The notes under the pieces are model-generated. The model was given only the letters and a program-made list of their open reading frames with translations. It was not told the DNA's origin and searched no databases. A stretch of 64,000 nucleotides of DNA. Source: Amphibalanus amphitrite. Lineage: Eukaryota; Arthropoda; Thecostraca; Balanomorpha; Balanidae. The stretch lies in NCBI RefSeq assembly GCF_019059575.1, contig NW_024881693.1, forward strand, positions 558,001 through 622,000. Direction: 5' to 3'. The position numbers were made by a program, and so were the translations under genes. Within the stretch, counting starts at the first letter, position 1; every line of letters starts with the position of its first letter. Below, piece after piece: positions 38,167 to 52,110 of this stretch.

Positions 38167-41100
38167 GTTTCCACAGACAGGGGGACCGGACAGGGCGCAC
38201 GAGGGCATGATTAAAGGCGCGGCGTGCGACCGCCTCGATACGCTGTCGGTGGGGGGGGGGGATGGTGGGCGTCCCCTAACGTCCCCCCTCCAGCCCTGCC
38301 GAAAGCCGACACCGTTGCAATCGGGCACACGCCGGACGGTAGGGGTGGGGATGGGAACAAGGTAGGGGTGCATGAAGACCCATGTGTTGGTGCATGGACT
38401 GGGTGGATTGGGGCCGGGCTCGGAGCGAGCCAGGAGTTGTTGTACTATCGAGAGCATTTTATGAAAAAGAGTGACGCTCTGACCTCAAGAGAACCAAATT
38501 CTCGAAAATGATTTTAGTAGTCGGAAGAGCAAAACATGAAAGACTACAGAAACATCTCTCTAGACGATATGCCCAGATGCACCGGTGATGGATCAACAGC
38601 TTATTGATCAGACGGGCTTCACTCCACTGAACTTCCTACGAAATCCAACCTACATCATCCAATATCTGTGCTTCATCACAGAACTCAGGCTCTAAACCAT
38701 CACAGACGACACCACGCCGTCCGTCCGTCGAATTCGACTATCGGCGTGACGGACCGGGTGGGCGGCGGGACCGCCAATTAGGCGCCACCGGGGAACGGCG
38801 GACCATCCGTCGTCACCGGCCTGCCGTCATCCGCCCAGGAAATGGCGCGTGGCGTCATCAGTTCGACACACCTCGGGCGTTTTGGTCATCAATCACAGGG
38901 AGATGAGGCCGAGTGAAGAATGTATCGAGGGGATGAACAGTGACTGTGACGCGTGCGTCACATTTCTCACATTTTAGGCTAATTATCAGCATCGAGTTTA
39001 CGTAGTAGGTATCGATCTGACGTCCAAACTAGCACGTCTAATTATTGAGGCCATGGTGGCACTAACTCCACGTGAACAGGGGGAGCGCTACGGCCGGTGA
39101 TCATGAAAATATCACATAAAACCTGCGTGATACCCGCCAAACCATCATGTGCGGCGAACATGATCCATTAATTATGCACACACATAACTATCCTGTGTTG
39201 AGTTTGTTTTAAACTACTCAAGAGCCGACATTTAAATAACTAGAAGAGCGCGGCTTGTGAACAGGGATGATGCGCTTTTGAACGGTAACTCATACAGGGG
39301 ATTTTAACAGACAGACCACGACACGTAATAGAACCAACCACATAATTAAAAAAAAACTCGATAGTAAAACGAAATTAGTTAGCACTTGATGGTGGACAGC
39401 AATGGAGAAAACGAGGTAGAATTGATAAAACCGGGTACGAAACATCATTTTGTTTTCCTTCATAAATGATAAAAGTTCGCCATAGATTACTCAAGCCCGA
39501 TTACCGCAGCCTGATTTCCCAAATCATCAATCCAGCCTTTCCACCCCTTAACAGTTCGTGAGCGGGGTCGTTACCAGTCGTGAATTCATCACGCGGCAGT
39601 TCGTGAGTCGTGAGTTCACCACGGCTCGGTAAGCTCAGACAGGCAGTCGTGAGAGCTGCGGCGCGTGACACGACGCCCGGCGGTCCGTGACAATCATCCA
39701 GTAGCTGCATGTGGCATGAGGGTTGTGGCGTGTGGTCTGAGGCGTGAGGCGAAAGGCATGTGATGTTGTGGCGTGAGTTAATGCTATTGTGAGGGTTCAA
39801 TGAAGGGCAGGTGACTGATGAGGTTAGGATACAGCCTGACTGTTGTGGGGTTTATGAAACGGATAAGGAAAGACAAAACTCGATTTGTGCAGAAGTTGAC
39901 TAGAGTTCTAACTTCTACACAGAGGGAGGAGTTTCGTGGAAAATTGTGCTTGTGGGGATAATGAAAAGCGTGTGATCTGTAGCACTAAACCATGACGTTA
40001 CTGACCGGCAGTGACGCATCTTGCATCTGATAACCAGATTTAGATAACAGTTTTTACAATGCTTTAGTCTGTAGTACTCTGTACAATATCTTCCTTGAGG
40101 TCTTCCACTAGTACATACCTACGTTCCTACATCTAATTACGTGTGTCCTGATTTAATTAGTATCGCTCTACTGCTGTCAAGTGTTCCAACGTTCCGGGCA
40201 GGGGTGGTCAACCAGTCGTCACACCTCATCGACCAACAGCGTCCAGGGGTGACTGACCAGAACTCCACCGGCACCACCCAGCAATAGTCTGGCATCAATA
40301 GCAACCTGTTTCGATAATTTCATTTCCATGGTAGAAAGCAAGGACCCAAAGTTATCAAATATGAAAGATGATTTCATGGGCACACTTTTCCAGGCCGGTC
40401 AGCTACACTTTTTTAAAGAAATTTTGTCCGACTGGATGAAATTCTTTTTTTTAATGTCCGAAAGGCTTTAGGCCCCGCTAAGCAGTGCTTGTTGCGAATA
40501 ACACCACAGACCCACCAAGGAAATTGACCTCGATATCTAAGATCAACCAATCTCTATGGAAAAGGTTTCGAATTCTGAAATGAAAAAGTCATAATGCAAT
40601 CCGAAACGTTTAATTAGGTATAATCCAAAAACAAACGACCAAACGACATTGATAACAACGCTCAGCCCCACGAAGAACGCTTCCTCCGTCGCGATCACTT
40701 GGTCATACTCCACGAGCCGTGCAGCACCGGCAGTGAGTCGTCGGCGTCTTTTCCGGCGTGGGCCCGCCCCGTGACCTTGGGGTCAGCGCCGCAGGGAAGC
40801 GACCACTTCCCTCCGGGCTTGGTCGGCCGAGCGAGGAGGAGACGTGGGGACGAGGGGCGAGGGAGGAGAGGGGGAGGGAGACCACCGATGGGTGGCGGGG
40901 CGGCACAATGCCACAGCCCGCACGAGGCTGAGGGGTGCAGTCGCAGCGAGCGGCCGCGAAAGAAACGAAACACCTGGGATAGGGAGGTCGCAGTTATAGC
41001 ACCATAAGATACAAACTAAAATCTTATGTTCGCATTAAGCTGAACAGTGAACAACAGTCCATGCGGCCAAGCTGACGGGCCTTCGCGATTCATCTGGCCA

Positions 41101-44100
41101 CGTATGCAATGGAAAAATATGCTCCCACGCGATCTATGAAAAGATCAAAGCAGACATCACAGAGCCAGCGGTAGTTTAAAAAGCGTCCATGAGCCCTTCA
41201 TATAACATCCCCGTAAAACTAACTCGGCAACCCTCCTGTAATCGACAAAGCCAACCTATCCAACTGACTCCAACCTCCACGACGCCGCCCCTCCCCGGCT
41301 GGGAACGCTCCAGTTGCCATCTCTGCCCGTCCTGGCCCCGTCACATAGATCTCCAGCCCTGCGGCGTCCCTATACATTACCAAACACGCCCCCAGTCGGC
41401 ACACCTGGATAGATGGATGGCCGGAGGGGTCGGGTCAGGGGACTAGGGGAGTAAAACAACGAGGGGCTGATGTTAGAATGAAACACGCTACAGGGGTCAG
41501 TATAGTCACAGTGATATTTTAGGTAGGCAAGCACCTATGCCTACTACCCACATCCCTTAGGCTAAGCAAGCACAAAAAGCGCAACTAGTTAGATACGCAA
41601 ACTTGGAGAAAAAAAAAACGATGCGGGAACAATAGTAGCATCTCTCTGAGCTTTCCTGCAACCTCTCCACTACCAGCAACATTCACGATAATCTTGCAAC
41701 TTCGAAACAACCGCGGCAAAAAAAAAACTGGCATTCAAAACGTCACACCCCTTACGGCATCAGCCCGAGCGGGAAGTAGTAAACCGCGTCAATGAAACAC
41801 GCGCATCCCCGCACGGGCGACTGAACAGCTGTCGTCCAGGATTAGCGATCGCCCCACGAGGACTTCGTCTCCTCACCACAGATTAGCAGCGGGCCCGGGA
41901 AACCGGCCTCGAAAATAATCTGTCCTCATAAATTGTGGCAACGCTTTGAGGAAATGGTTTTCCAGCGGTTTTACGAGCTCGCTGATCGGTGACAGGGTGC
42001 AGATGTGGGATGGTGATCAGAATACGACTTCGGGAGAAGAACGAGTGAATTTCGAACGAGGTTTGACGAAGAAACTCGTGTTCCACTGCGGAGAACCCCG
42101 TCGGGCGGCGTGTGTTCCATCTGTTCCTGTCTATCCCCATCTGTTCCTGTTCCCGCTCCGATGAGGCCGTTTGACATCCGTGGGAGCGTATTGAAAGGGA
42201 GAGCCGGCCGTCGCGCCGCGCCGGTCCAGTCATGGAAATACGGACAGAGGGACAGAGGAGAGGGGAGAGGGGTTAGAGCGTCAGCCAACGAGAGCCGTGG
42301 CTGACTAGTCGGATAATCCATAATGGCTCGACTACATGTCGTCATCTGCGAGTTGGAGTTCTCCAGATCGCTATGGAAACGATGTCTTTCGTGACCCCAT
42401 GGTCATCAGAGATGCTGAAATTTATCGCGATAAACTGATGCAATCATTTTTCGTTCGCGATAGCAGAAAGAAACGATAGAGGAGAACCGCAAAAATTGTT
42501 CGTGTTATAGTTACATGTCAGTTTTCAGCATTCTAGAAGCCAAGCCATTTTGTATTGCGAAAAAAAATTGTCAAATGAAAAATGATGAATTACAAATGCC
42601 AGCATGCCATTCATTCCCTGATATTGTGATCAGGAGCCGTGCCTTATGTTCATTTTTCAGTCAGCTGGTCATCCCGACATCGAGCGGAAAACATTGATTG
42701 AATAATCAATACACAGATTAGCCGGGCCAGCAAAAAAGCATCATCCGACCAGCGGGCCTACTCCAGAGACACCCGACTACTCATCGCCGGGCCGTTAGGG
42801 AAATTGGACAGGGTGAAAAATGATAATTGATTAATTAGTCCTCACGTGCGGTCACCTGTCATCTTGATATCCCGCGCGCTGCCAAGAACAATATCAAACA
42901 GCGATTTTTCAGGTCCAGACGCAGTGGATAACATCTAGCGAAACAGGAACGGTCATTCGAAGCAGAAGTGTAATATCCACAGCTGCCCCGGAAATAGTTA
43001 AATCGTGGGCAATCTCCAACATCCAATATCCCACATAACTATCTAGCCCGCTCTTGGAGTTCAGGAGTTCGCGTTGCGAAATGAAATGGCTGGCCCTTCC
43101 TTGCCTGCCCGTATTACGGAAGTGCAATGGCATAAGCTTAGGCTATGATATATATGCAAGGAAGTTCGCATAAACAACATAAAGCAGAGATGAAATGAAT
43201 GTGTATAGCAGAGTACCTAGATGCAAAATCATGGAAAATATATTTTCTTCTAGTAGAGGGAATCTGGACTTCTAGGCATATCTGGCTGGATAAAAGGAAA
43301 CCAACTAAGCAGAGCTCTCCCAAGGGAATCGCAGCCAGCAAACAAAAACGTGTCCAAACGGAGAACCATCGCAGAGGGAATAAGAGCCAGAGGCAAAAAT
43401 AAAGGTCAGAGTGTGCGCTCGATAGAGAGAGGAAATGGCGAGACAGAGAAACAAACAGGATATAGGCCCAGCGCGACTGCGGGAACGAAAAACAGAGGCA
43501 GAGAGCCCAACAGGCTAGCACTAATGGACGGAAGAGATGGATGCCACGGCATGCAGGGCGGGAGTGACCGAGACCCAGATAGGCGGGGTGACAGCGACAG
43601 AGCAGCGTCCATGGTAAGCATTAGCAAAGGTAAACGGGTTGTGAGGAATCGCAGTCCAGTAGAGGAGTTACAGTCCAGCAGAGGGAGGCGGCGGAAGGAT
43701 ACATCAGCGGTCGGGACCATGGTAAAAGGAAGATAATTCGTATATGATGTAAGATAAAAGGAAGATATCATTAAAAGGAAGATATCGTAGCATGCATCTG
43801 AAAACCTAACAGGGAATAAGAAAGTAGAAATGGTGAAACAAAAACAATCTAAAAAGGCAATTTTTTTATACCCACGTCCCACGTAAAAAATACTTAATCA
43901 TATATCTGGATTGGACGAAAACATTGACCTGGCCAAATCGGCTTTGCCACAGTCCATCCCCTGAGCCACGACGCCGACCGCTGTCCGGAGACAAAGACCG
44001 AAAAGTAGGCCGCGTCGGCGGCCGAACGGCGCGTCGAGGCCGACGATGGTGTGCGTCGGGGCCGACGGGGAGATAAAAACGTCGATGTAGCCGCATCGTC

Positions 44101-46160
44101 GCGGTCCATCGGTGTCCAATGAGAGACGAAGAGTTTTTGTCTCGGCGAGAGAAGGACGTGTGAGAAGCCACGAGCCACACATACGAGTCTCGTAAAGCCG
44201 GCCGGGACGATAATGGATTTGGAGCTGACGAAGTAGGTAGTTGAGGGGGTGGTAAGTGCGGGGTGGAGCGCTGAATAGGAGGCGAGTCGGAGGAGATGAT
44301 AAGACTCCAGAATTAGAAGGAGGCCAGGCCCGGAATAGAGGTAGGTCGTCGCCAAAGGATGATTTCGGAAACTACAATCCAGTAAAGCAAAATTGGGTGG
44401 GACAAGTGAAGGAAATGAATAAAGAGTGAAATGAGATTGAAAATAAATGAGACAGGTAACGAAAACAAAACGAACAACAATGACCCAGCGAAATACAGCA
44501 TGGGTAATGAGTAGTGGTGCATGTCAGGGCGACCAACAAAGCATGTCCATGGTAAATGGTTAGTGCACAACAGCAAATTATAGGTCAGTGGGGCCAATAT
44601 AGGACAGCCCCATTTGTGATGATTAACAATGACGTATTTTTCGTCTGGAATTCGGACATGGCATGCAAATCCACTGACAGCGCCACGCGACAGGCCGAAT
44701 CACAAAAAACTCCACTATCAGTTATACTTACACCAAAAAAAGTATGTGCTTAGCCGCAATGACTGAAGCGAACAATTTCCGTCTACGTAAATCGGGCAAT
44801 CTCGTGTCCCTGCGCCCCATGTTCGGATAGCCGGTGCTCTAATCCAACGAGAGGCTTACGAAAAGGCCCCGAGAGTTGAGCGGACGGTGACTCACGGCAC
44901 TTCAGACGCGTGCAAGTGATAGCGGGGAGCGCAGTGGATGAACAGAAAAACCAGCGGAGGGTCTACCGCCCTCCGCCTCGTCTGTCGAGTGGATTCAACG
45001 ACAATGTGACAAGCGGGCGCGTCGCTGGCGACGGAGGCGATACCGCGCCGCCGTCGGCCGCTCGCGTCGCTCTCGACACGCGTAAACACGCACAGCAGAC
45101 GTGAAAAATGCCGCCTGCCGAGCGTCGAATCAACATCGTCAGCACCCGGCGCTAGTTAAAAACGACCGGGACGTAATGGATGTGTTTGCCCCCGGGCTGG
45201 CCGGGCTTTCGCGGCGGTGGGTCGAGGTTTGTCGAGTCGCGGACGGCTGTTGCGGGTCTGTCGTGGGAAGAATAGGTCGATGATGTGCCGCAACCGCGAA
45301 TTATAGCGGAAATGACGATTTGAGCTACCGGAAATTTGGGACAATGTGATCTGAAGACGTCGTTAGTGTAGTTTAATGACGGCACCGTAAGCTTAGACTA
45401 GTTGGAGGAATATTAGCTACCTAAACATGGGAGAAAATATTGGAGTGATTTGCCCATCAGGTTCATCAGGGCCATAAATAGTTCACCTTAAACGCCGTCT
45501 TTACGATTGTGGAGCCCAGCCACAAAAGCTGACCGACCGTAGATCTTGATCAGAGTTTGATACTACCGCAATTCGATAACTCGGCGACCCGCGGTGAAAA
45601 GAACCCAAGGTTTACTGCCGATAAATACATCTTAGTCTGACAAGTTCACGGAGCTGGCCGACAGCCCGTTTATTTTGGCCCACTCCGCCCTCCGACGACC
45701 AATACGCCATGGCTAACTTGTACAAATCTTGGACATGAGCACATCAAAGTTCAGGAAACTACCAGCCAACTTTTACCATTTTCGGGTGTTATGAGATTCG
45801 TCAGCCCGGACAACCCAGGAAGAGATCACGCCAAACTTTTCGAGTCAAGGCTTGGCAGCGACCATGGACCAGTCTTTCCGTGGATTAATCTCGCAATTGC
45901 TGTCTCATGAGCGATTTCATTGATCATACAGGCTGTGGACTGTGGATCCCTTACCCCTGGGCAAAGCCAAGAAAACTTACATCAAAACCTTCCGCCGCCT
46001 TCAATCAGGTCAAATCTTAAACTCTCCAGAACACCACCACCAACCATGTCAACACTGGTCTTAATGCAAATAAGTCCAAGCCCATAAGGTCCAGCCCGTC
46101 ACGTCCAGATTCCCCTCAGTCCCATCAATATTTCACATTCAGTCGCTACTCGCTGTGCCG

Positions 46161-46271
46161 ACCAGTTGTGACCCGCCAATCTCTCTCACCGGCAGTCGGT
46201 GTTTCGGCCAGTTGTGACCTGACAATCTGTCACACCGGCAGTCGGTGTTTCGGCCAGTTGTGACCTGTCAG
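46161..46271. repeat. 46-bp tandem repeat, about 2.4 copies
   Basis: The unit CCAGTTGTGACC...CACCGGCAGTCGGTGTTTCGG occurs at 46162-46207 and 46208-46253, with a partial third copy to 46271. Copies two and three share CCAGTTGTGACCTG exactly. No coding or regulatory role is evident. Confidence 0.8.
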
Positions 46272-49200
46272 CCCGGCCGCCCGGCCGCTGTCACCCTGCT
46301 GTCCCAGGCTGACATTGGCACTAATTACTGTTTGTTGTGGTTGCTGCCGCCGCCTCTGTTCTGGCTGACACGAGCCGGCCCCGGCGGATGCGACAGGACT
46401 GAGGCAGGGGAGGAGGGGCGAGAGAGCAGCGGCTGACCGCCACTGATGCTAAACGGGCTCTGATGAAGCTTGTCGGCGTCGATAATAATGCCAGCCATCA
46501 GTAGCGAAGGTGTAAAAATAGCGAACACCTCGACGATGTCAAGCCTGACTCCTCTTTAATCAACTGAACAGGGGCAGAAGGACTGATGAGAGGGGTCAAC
46601 GATGCGCCGGTGGGAATTTCGGGAAGGGGGCGTCCGTGGCAGTGGGGATGAGGAAGGGGACGGGATGGGGAGGGGAGCGGCGTCCCGTAGTACGCGGCAG
46701 CTGTTCAACACGACCCAGAGCGTCCGGCACACACGGCACAAACGGGGGCGCTGAGAGAAGAGAGGGGGACGCACGGATTGTAAACAGAAGTTGGGTGACG
46801 AGTGTGGCGTACCCAAACGCACCATGTATCGGTCTAGACATGAGAGAGGCGTGAATCAACACAGCCATGTGGCGGTTGCATAACGTAATGCACCGCTGCG
46901 AGCGGGAATTTTATGTTGTTTTTATGAACATCGACAACGGTATGGAAGCCTGGAGTTCCATCTGGATCATCTCACGATCAAATGCAGATGTCTGAGCCCC
47001 TAATCCGAGTAGATTCGCCGATTGGCGGCTAACATGTGTAATTATGAGTTGGTGAAGAGAAAAACAAGAGCGATTCGGGACTGAATCACCCGACTCTACG
47101 AGGATGTGCGGTAATCGCTCTCGATCAGTCGTCCGTTACAGAAACATCGGGTCAGGGGGATCAACTGCGATCACCGGCCGAGCCTTTAATTCCAGTCCTC
47201 CAAAAGAGAGCATCTCAACCGCGCAGGCGAGCCCCTATCAGACCGATAATGATCCGTCTTTTACCGCCCTAACAGCCGGTCTCGATCGATCCATCACAGG
47301 GTCCATCCCGGTCCGAGGCCGGGCAAATATCACATACATCACCATGCAGCAGGCGCATCAGTCACTGCCAGTGAGCCAGGGCGCCAGGCGCCACTCACAC
47401 AACCGCCCCAGTCTTCAACCGGATAGAGCTCAACTTCAGAACGACTTCTTTGACCGTGATGTCACTCATGATTCACCGACGAGCCAACTCTCTGCGACCA
47501 GCGTTGACATCCTTAGCACGATCAACCAGGGACACGTAGACACGGGTCGCTTTGTTTTCCATCGGGGACACTGCTCTTCATCCTGCCCCCTGGGGTCGCG
47601 GAGACAGGCCCAGCCGGCAGACGGCCCCATTGTGACGTGATAAAAACGCCGGCGACCACCGGGCCAAGCCGCCACCTGCCCGCAACTAATGGTCGTGAGC
47701 CAGATCGTCACGGACCGTCAGAGGGCGTCAGACAGCGTTACGGGGCCGTCACGGGGAGCGCCGTTACGTTGCGGACCACCAGAGGCGTTACGAAGGAGTG
47801 GAGTCACGCCCACCTAATGAGGCTCGATATTGAGGCGTGAAAAATAACGGTGGCATCTGATCCAGAAAATCGACTGATTTTCGAACATAGAAATAGCGCC
47901 TATGCTGTATTTTAAGTCCAACATATAACGCTAAGGTAACGCAGCACATGTGGAATGATTCAGCAAAGCAGACGTTAGTACACAAAGTCTCATCACACCA
48001 CCACATTCCTCAAATCGCCCAGTTAGTTGAGCGCTGACAGGCTCGTGACATACCACCCCACACCCCGGTTCCCCGTCCCGCCCCATAATCACCCCACGAC
48101 CAAGCTCCGTTCACCGGTTCAACCGACCACGCCGCGTTGACCACACAGTTGGCAGCGGTCACACCGACCTCCGGGTGATGACGGCGACATTTGGCAGCCC
48201 TGCCGACACCATCTGGCAGCCGTCTGAGCGCCGGACATACTGGCAACACTGGCGCCGGCATAGGTAACGCGCTCGGCTCGGCCCGGCGACTGACTGGGGG
48301 AGATAGCGCGTGCGGTGATGACGTGACTGACACGCCCGAGATGAGCGGCCAGATACGGACGCTGATGACTTTCTGGACGGGTCGAATAACACTAACAGCG
48401 AAAAAAGTTTATTCGAGAGAAAAAAAAATCATTCGGATGAGCTGGTAAAGTGAGGATCATATATGTTGCAAAATTGCAGTAAATCAAGCTGCTGACTGAA
48501 AGCATATCATCATGGACAGTTAAAGTTGAAAATTAAGCAAAACTCTCCTTCCTTCCGCTATAATTCAAATCAATTATCTACAGGCAATATAGATGTCTCG
48601 ATAGGTATTTACATGGGTAGTTAGGCATTTAACCTGGTGATCGCCCACGGGATCTATTTTAAACCAAAAACATAGCTGACCACCGGCGATTCGTCTTGGA
48701 GACAGGGACAAATGGGCGGAGAGCTGCCTCGACTCGATAGTCCCATACCTAATCAGTATCAGTCTGGAATTACTCGGAAGGCTTTCCAAGGTTTCATTCC
48801 TTCAAAACCTCCGTAACCATCAGACCAAACAACCCATTACCGAGCCAACCACACAGGATAGACCAGACAGCACATCTCCCGGCCGCGGTCGACTGGACCC
48901 GGCCGAAAATCGATGTACCGCGCCGCCCAGCCGACCGCCAGGCGCCGGTCATATCCCTGGGCTACGACCCAGTCAGCTGGTCATCGATGACCTCTGGAGG
49001 TCACTGAGTCTCGGCCGGGGGCGACAGGGAGACGCTGTATGTAAGAGGGTTCCGTCTAGAGCAAATACCTCTGCCACAGACAAACCCAGCCTCATCTCTA
49101 GCCCCAGCTGAGCCGAGCAGCCCCAGCCAGACCAGACCCGGCCAGCCAGTCAACACAGCTCCGGCGGAGACTGCAGCAGCCCTCGCTCCTCCCTCTCCCC

Positions 49201-50861
49201 GTCCTCCCTGCCTCTCCCCGACTCTCAGCTCATCGATTTTCAATCCTTACGGTGACGGGGCACGCGGCTGGCCCCTGCGGGAGCAGCCAACCCCGCCCAG
49301 GTGTTGTTTGATGATAGGGAAGGAGGGAGATGGGAGAAGACCGATAGGCGATGAAGTGATCGGGAGAGAAGTAGTGATGACCACGAAATATATCACCTTC
49401 TGTCGAGGGAGTCATTTTGCATGAACACAAATCATAGACTAATGACATGCTGAAAATGAGAAGTTGGTTCCATTTCGGTGAGTCCTGTACACAACGATAC
49501 TGATACAGGCAGTGTCAATGTCTTGCCGTAATGCCGCATCCTGAGCCAATAAGTATACCAGCTGCAGGAAAAGGTATAAGGACATGATCCCAGTACCTTT
49601 ACCACCCTATGGATGCCATAGAGGCCAACCCACCTCCATCCCACCCCCAGGCCAGCCGGTCTACCTCGCGCAGATGGGCCTGTGGTGTGGGTGTGGGCCG
49701 TTCCACCACCACCACCGCCGCCTGTGTGTGGTGCGCACACAGCGGCACGTGGCTGTTTGTCATGTGATCCGGTTACAGACGCCACAGCCGCCCCGGGCAG
49801 TATGACTGCCCGTGCCCCTCCCCGTCACCCAAATATACGCCAGGGAAGACCTATACCCGGAGGAGTGCGCAATGGGTATGGCAGAACTGATGCTGTTATT
49901 GGTGAGAGAGGTTATGTACGGTACCTAACGTCATTTTCAGACTGCTGAGTGCGAACTTTTGACTCAATTGGTAATCAAGTTTAAAAGAATGCTATTCACT
50001 TGCAACACAAGTTGAAGTAACGGCATTCCAATAAATAAATGGAGGCATGCTTAATCAGTGCAATGACGTTCAGCCCAACAGCTCTCATGACAGTTAATCC
50101 CAGAACTCAAAATTCAAAAGCCTCCGACTCCCGAATTCCAAATGAACACCAGCGACGGCCCTGGTGACAGGTTTTCATAGTTCTGTCACAGCTGTAACCA
50201 TGTCACCACCCGGCTGTCATCTCCGACCGACGCGGCGGCGACAGCGCGGCGTCGGTGGCGACGATTGGCCGTCGATGACGACGACATCGCGTCGGTACCG
50301 TCGGCATGCGGGTACAGGTGCTGAGGAGTGGAACCTAATCGCTGTCACGTGCACAGTGTGGGGTCCGAGAGAGGCATATAGCCGGATGGGAAGAGGAATC
50401 GAACGCAGGAACCGAATACGGGGCGAATAGGTATGTGCGTGGAAAAACGCAATGGGCCTAGATTATGATGCAGCACAAGCCACGGCGCTTTTATTTTCCG
50501 AGTAATAGATAGTAACATTCAGAAGGCAGAAGGAGTCCAAATCGGTAACAGCTCTATTGTTTTGTATCGTCATGAGAGATTGTATGCAATGGCTTCATCG
50601 TGTTCAGGAAATGAAGCGAAATGCGTTTGTAAAACGTGAGGCTTTCCTTTTTCAAGAAAAGACATGAGCCTGGCTCATGTAAATATGATAAATCCATTTT
50701 TGAAGACTGACTTTACAGGTCGGACAATGATTCCAACTTCCGACACATGTAAAAAAAAATGCAGGGCCAGACACATGGGATGCACTTGATCGTATTATTT
50801 AGAACAGCACAGGAAGCGAGCCCCAGCGGAAGAGACCCAGGGATCTCCGTGTGGTACTCAC

Positions 50862-51133
50862 GCCGGCTGGCCGGGGATGCGGTGTGCCTCGCGCGTCAGG
50901 TCCATAACCTGGAACCCGGCTGGAACCACAAAGTCGGCCTGCGCGTCCGGACTGACGAGGAAGTTGCCCTCGCCGTCGGCGTCGCTGCCCCGCCAGCCAT
51001 CGTCGTTTGTGACGAGAGAGGCGGCAGCTGGTCCGGCAGAGACCGCGGCGGCGGCGGCAGCGGCGGTGGTGGAGAATGTGGTGACGGTGATACAGCACAG
51101 CACACACAGTGGTGCAGCCGGCACCAGCCGCAT
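50862..51133 (-). CDS. Alpha-2-macroglobulin family protein (TEP/Mcr/CD109-like), first coding exon with signal peptide
   Basis: The ATG at 51133 directly follows a strong acceptor (polypyrimidine tract ending CCCCACAG), and an in-frame stop lies in the upstream exon, which fixes the start. The exon encodes 90 residues plus two bases and ends at a GTGAGT donor. Residues 1 to about 30 begin MRLVPAAPLCVLCC and form a hydrophobic, alanine-rich secretion signal. They are followed by an acidic, poorly conserved linker of about 60 residues with a D/G-rich stretch. The two leftover bases (GC) join to the first base of the exon at 13866 to give an Ala codon, followed at once by the start of MG1. The linker is longer than I would expect before MG1. 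The join across a 37-kb intron is inferred from phase and order, so a different or additional 5' exon is possible. Confidence 0.65.
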
Positions 51134-52036
51134 CTGTGGGGAAAAGGGGCGTTAGTGTGAGAGCGAAAGGAGCCAGTGGGTGAGCTAAAGCTGAACTAGG
51201 AACATGTAGGCGCTAACGGCAATGACAAAGTTTGGGTAGAAAGACGAAAAATGCGAGTGAACATACGTCTATCGACAAGCCTGAAAGGTCGATGAGCAAT
51301 AGCATGCCGGTCAGGGCAGCTTGACACTGAAGCTGGACAGTTCAGAGGCTTCACGATTGGGGGCCTCGCGGACGAGCTGTTCGCTGCAGCCTGAGCGTAA
51401 AAATTGCAGCTGGAGCCCTGGAATCGTTGTTGGAGGCCCGGGGGTGGGGGGAAGGCATTTGGGGCAACCGAATCCCTGCAGCGTTCGAGTCACGTACGCC
51501 ACTTGCGGTCTTCCTACCTTAAAAAACCTAAACGTTTGCACGAAAGTCTGCCATCGATAGTCCATCGATAGATATGTTCAAGAACATTTTGATTTTTTTG
51601 GGGGGGAGAATCCCGCGGCGATCGGCATTCTAAACCACTTTTCTAGATACCTGCGAAAATCGCCAAGTTATTAGTACACAGGTGGTGGGTACAGGAGTGA
51701 TTTGAAGGTAATGCTCAATTTTCGTCCGCCGTCTTACAAGTTACAACATAGGAACAGGAAGTCGCACCATGCTAGGAAATTCGAATTAGAACGCGCACAC
51801 CCTCCACTCGTTGGTGCGAACGCGAGCAGCATCTCGGAAAACGTCTATCAAATTTCAGATCGGCATGTTTGGACTCTGCAGGTCTGCTTTGATGCATGTG
51901 TCAGTTGACAGTTTGCATAAGAAAATAACACACGACACACAAATACAGAATACCAAAATAAAATGCAACCGATCCGATCCCCAACTGTCCCACGTGATCA
52001 ACGGATATCATAGGAAAAGCGCGCGCCTGCACTGAC
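51134..52036 (-). other. Intron 1 of the macroglobulin gene
   Basis: The intron runs from GTCAGT at 52036 to the CCCCACAG acceptor before the ATG. No ORF with family features or RNA gene is visible. A 20-base stretch at 51448-51467 is the same as one inside the small inverted-repeat element at 31.95 kb, suggesting a decayed relative here. Confidence 0.5.
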
Positions 52037-52110
52037 CTTGAACCGAATTTCCGTGCTCCGTCTGTCCGGCAACTAGTTCGACACAATTGCCCACAAATTT
52101 AAATCACTGA
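52037..52110 (-). other. 5' UTR exon of the alpha-2-macroglobulin family gene (5' end not defined)
   Basis: A good donor (AAG followed by GTCAGT) lies on the minus strand with the exon ending at 52037. The downstream acceptor is directly before the ATG at 51133. Reading the start frame back through this exon meets TAG at 52073-52075 and no in-frame ATG after it, so this exon is non-coding and 51133 is the first in-frame AUG. The transcription start is not determined. A TTCAGTG initiator-like sequence lies at about 52103-52109 and the GC-rich DNA continues upstream to about 52.45 kb, so the exon may be longer than given. Confidence 0.5.

Larger units (their letters stand above)
13867..50861 (-). 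other. Intron 2 of the macroglobulin gene, about 37 kb
   Basis: The intron is bounded by a GTGAGT donor and a TGTCCCCTCAG acceptor. It holds the delimited mobile elements listed separately. The rest consists of unique-looking DNA of mixed composition. GC- and CpG-rich patches lie at about 22.96-23.26 kb, 33.54-34.02 kb, 40.72-40.97 kb, 44.90-45.28 kb and 48.03-48.33 kb, with homopolymer G or C runs at 23073-23090 and 38250-38260. ORFs in these patches are uninterrupted by chance of composition and show no family motifs. I see no convincing nested gene at 15.7-28.9 kb, 38.2-46.1 kb or 46.3-50.8 kb. Confidence 0.5.

Noticed and set aside
39540-39800. CRISPR-like or tandem array from repeated CGTGAGT/CGTGAATTC motifs
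   Set aside because: The motifs are short and irregularly spaced with no repeat-spacer structure; the genome is eukaryotic.
47104-47640. 178-codon frame on the plus strand, with a second plausible peptide on the minus strand at about 47400-47570
   Set aside because: Neither strand shows a known motif. The minus-strand reading is broken by a stop and lacks a convincing acceptor, and the macroglobulin exons already join in phase without it.
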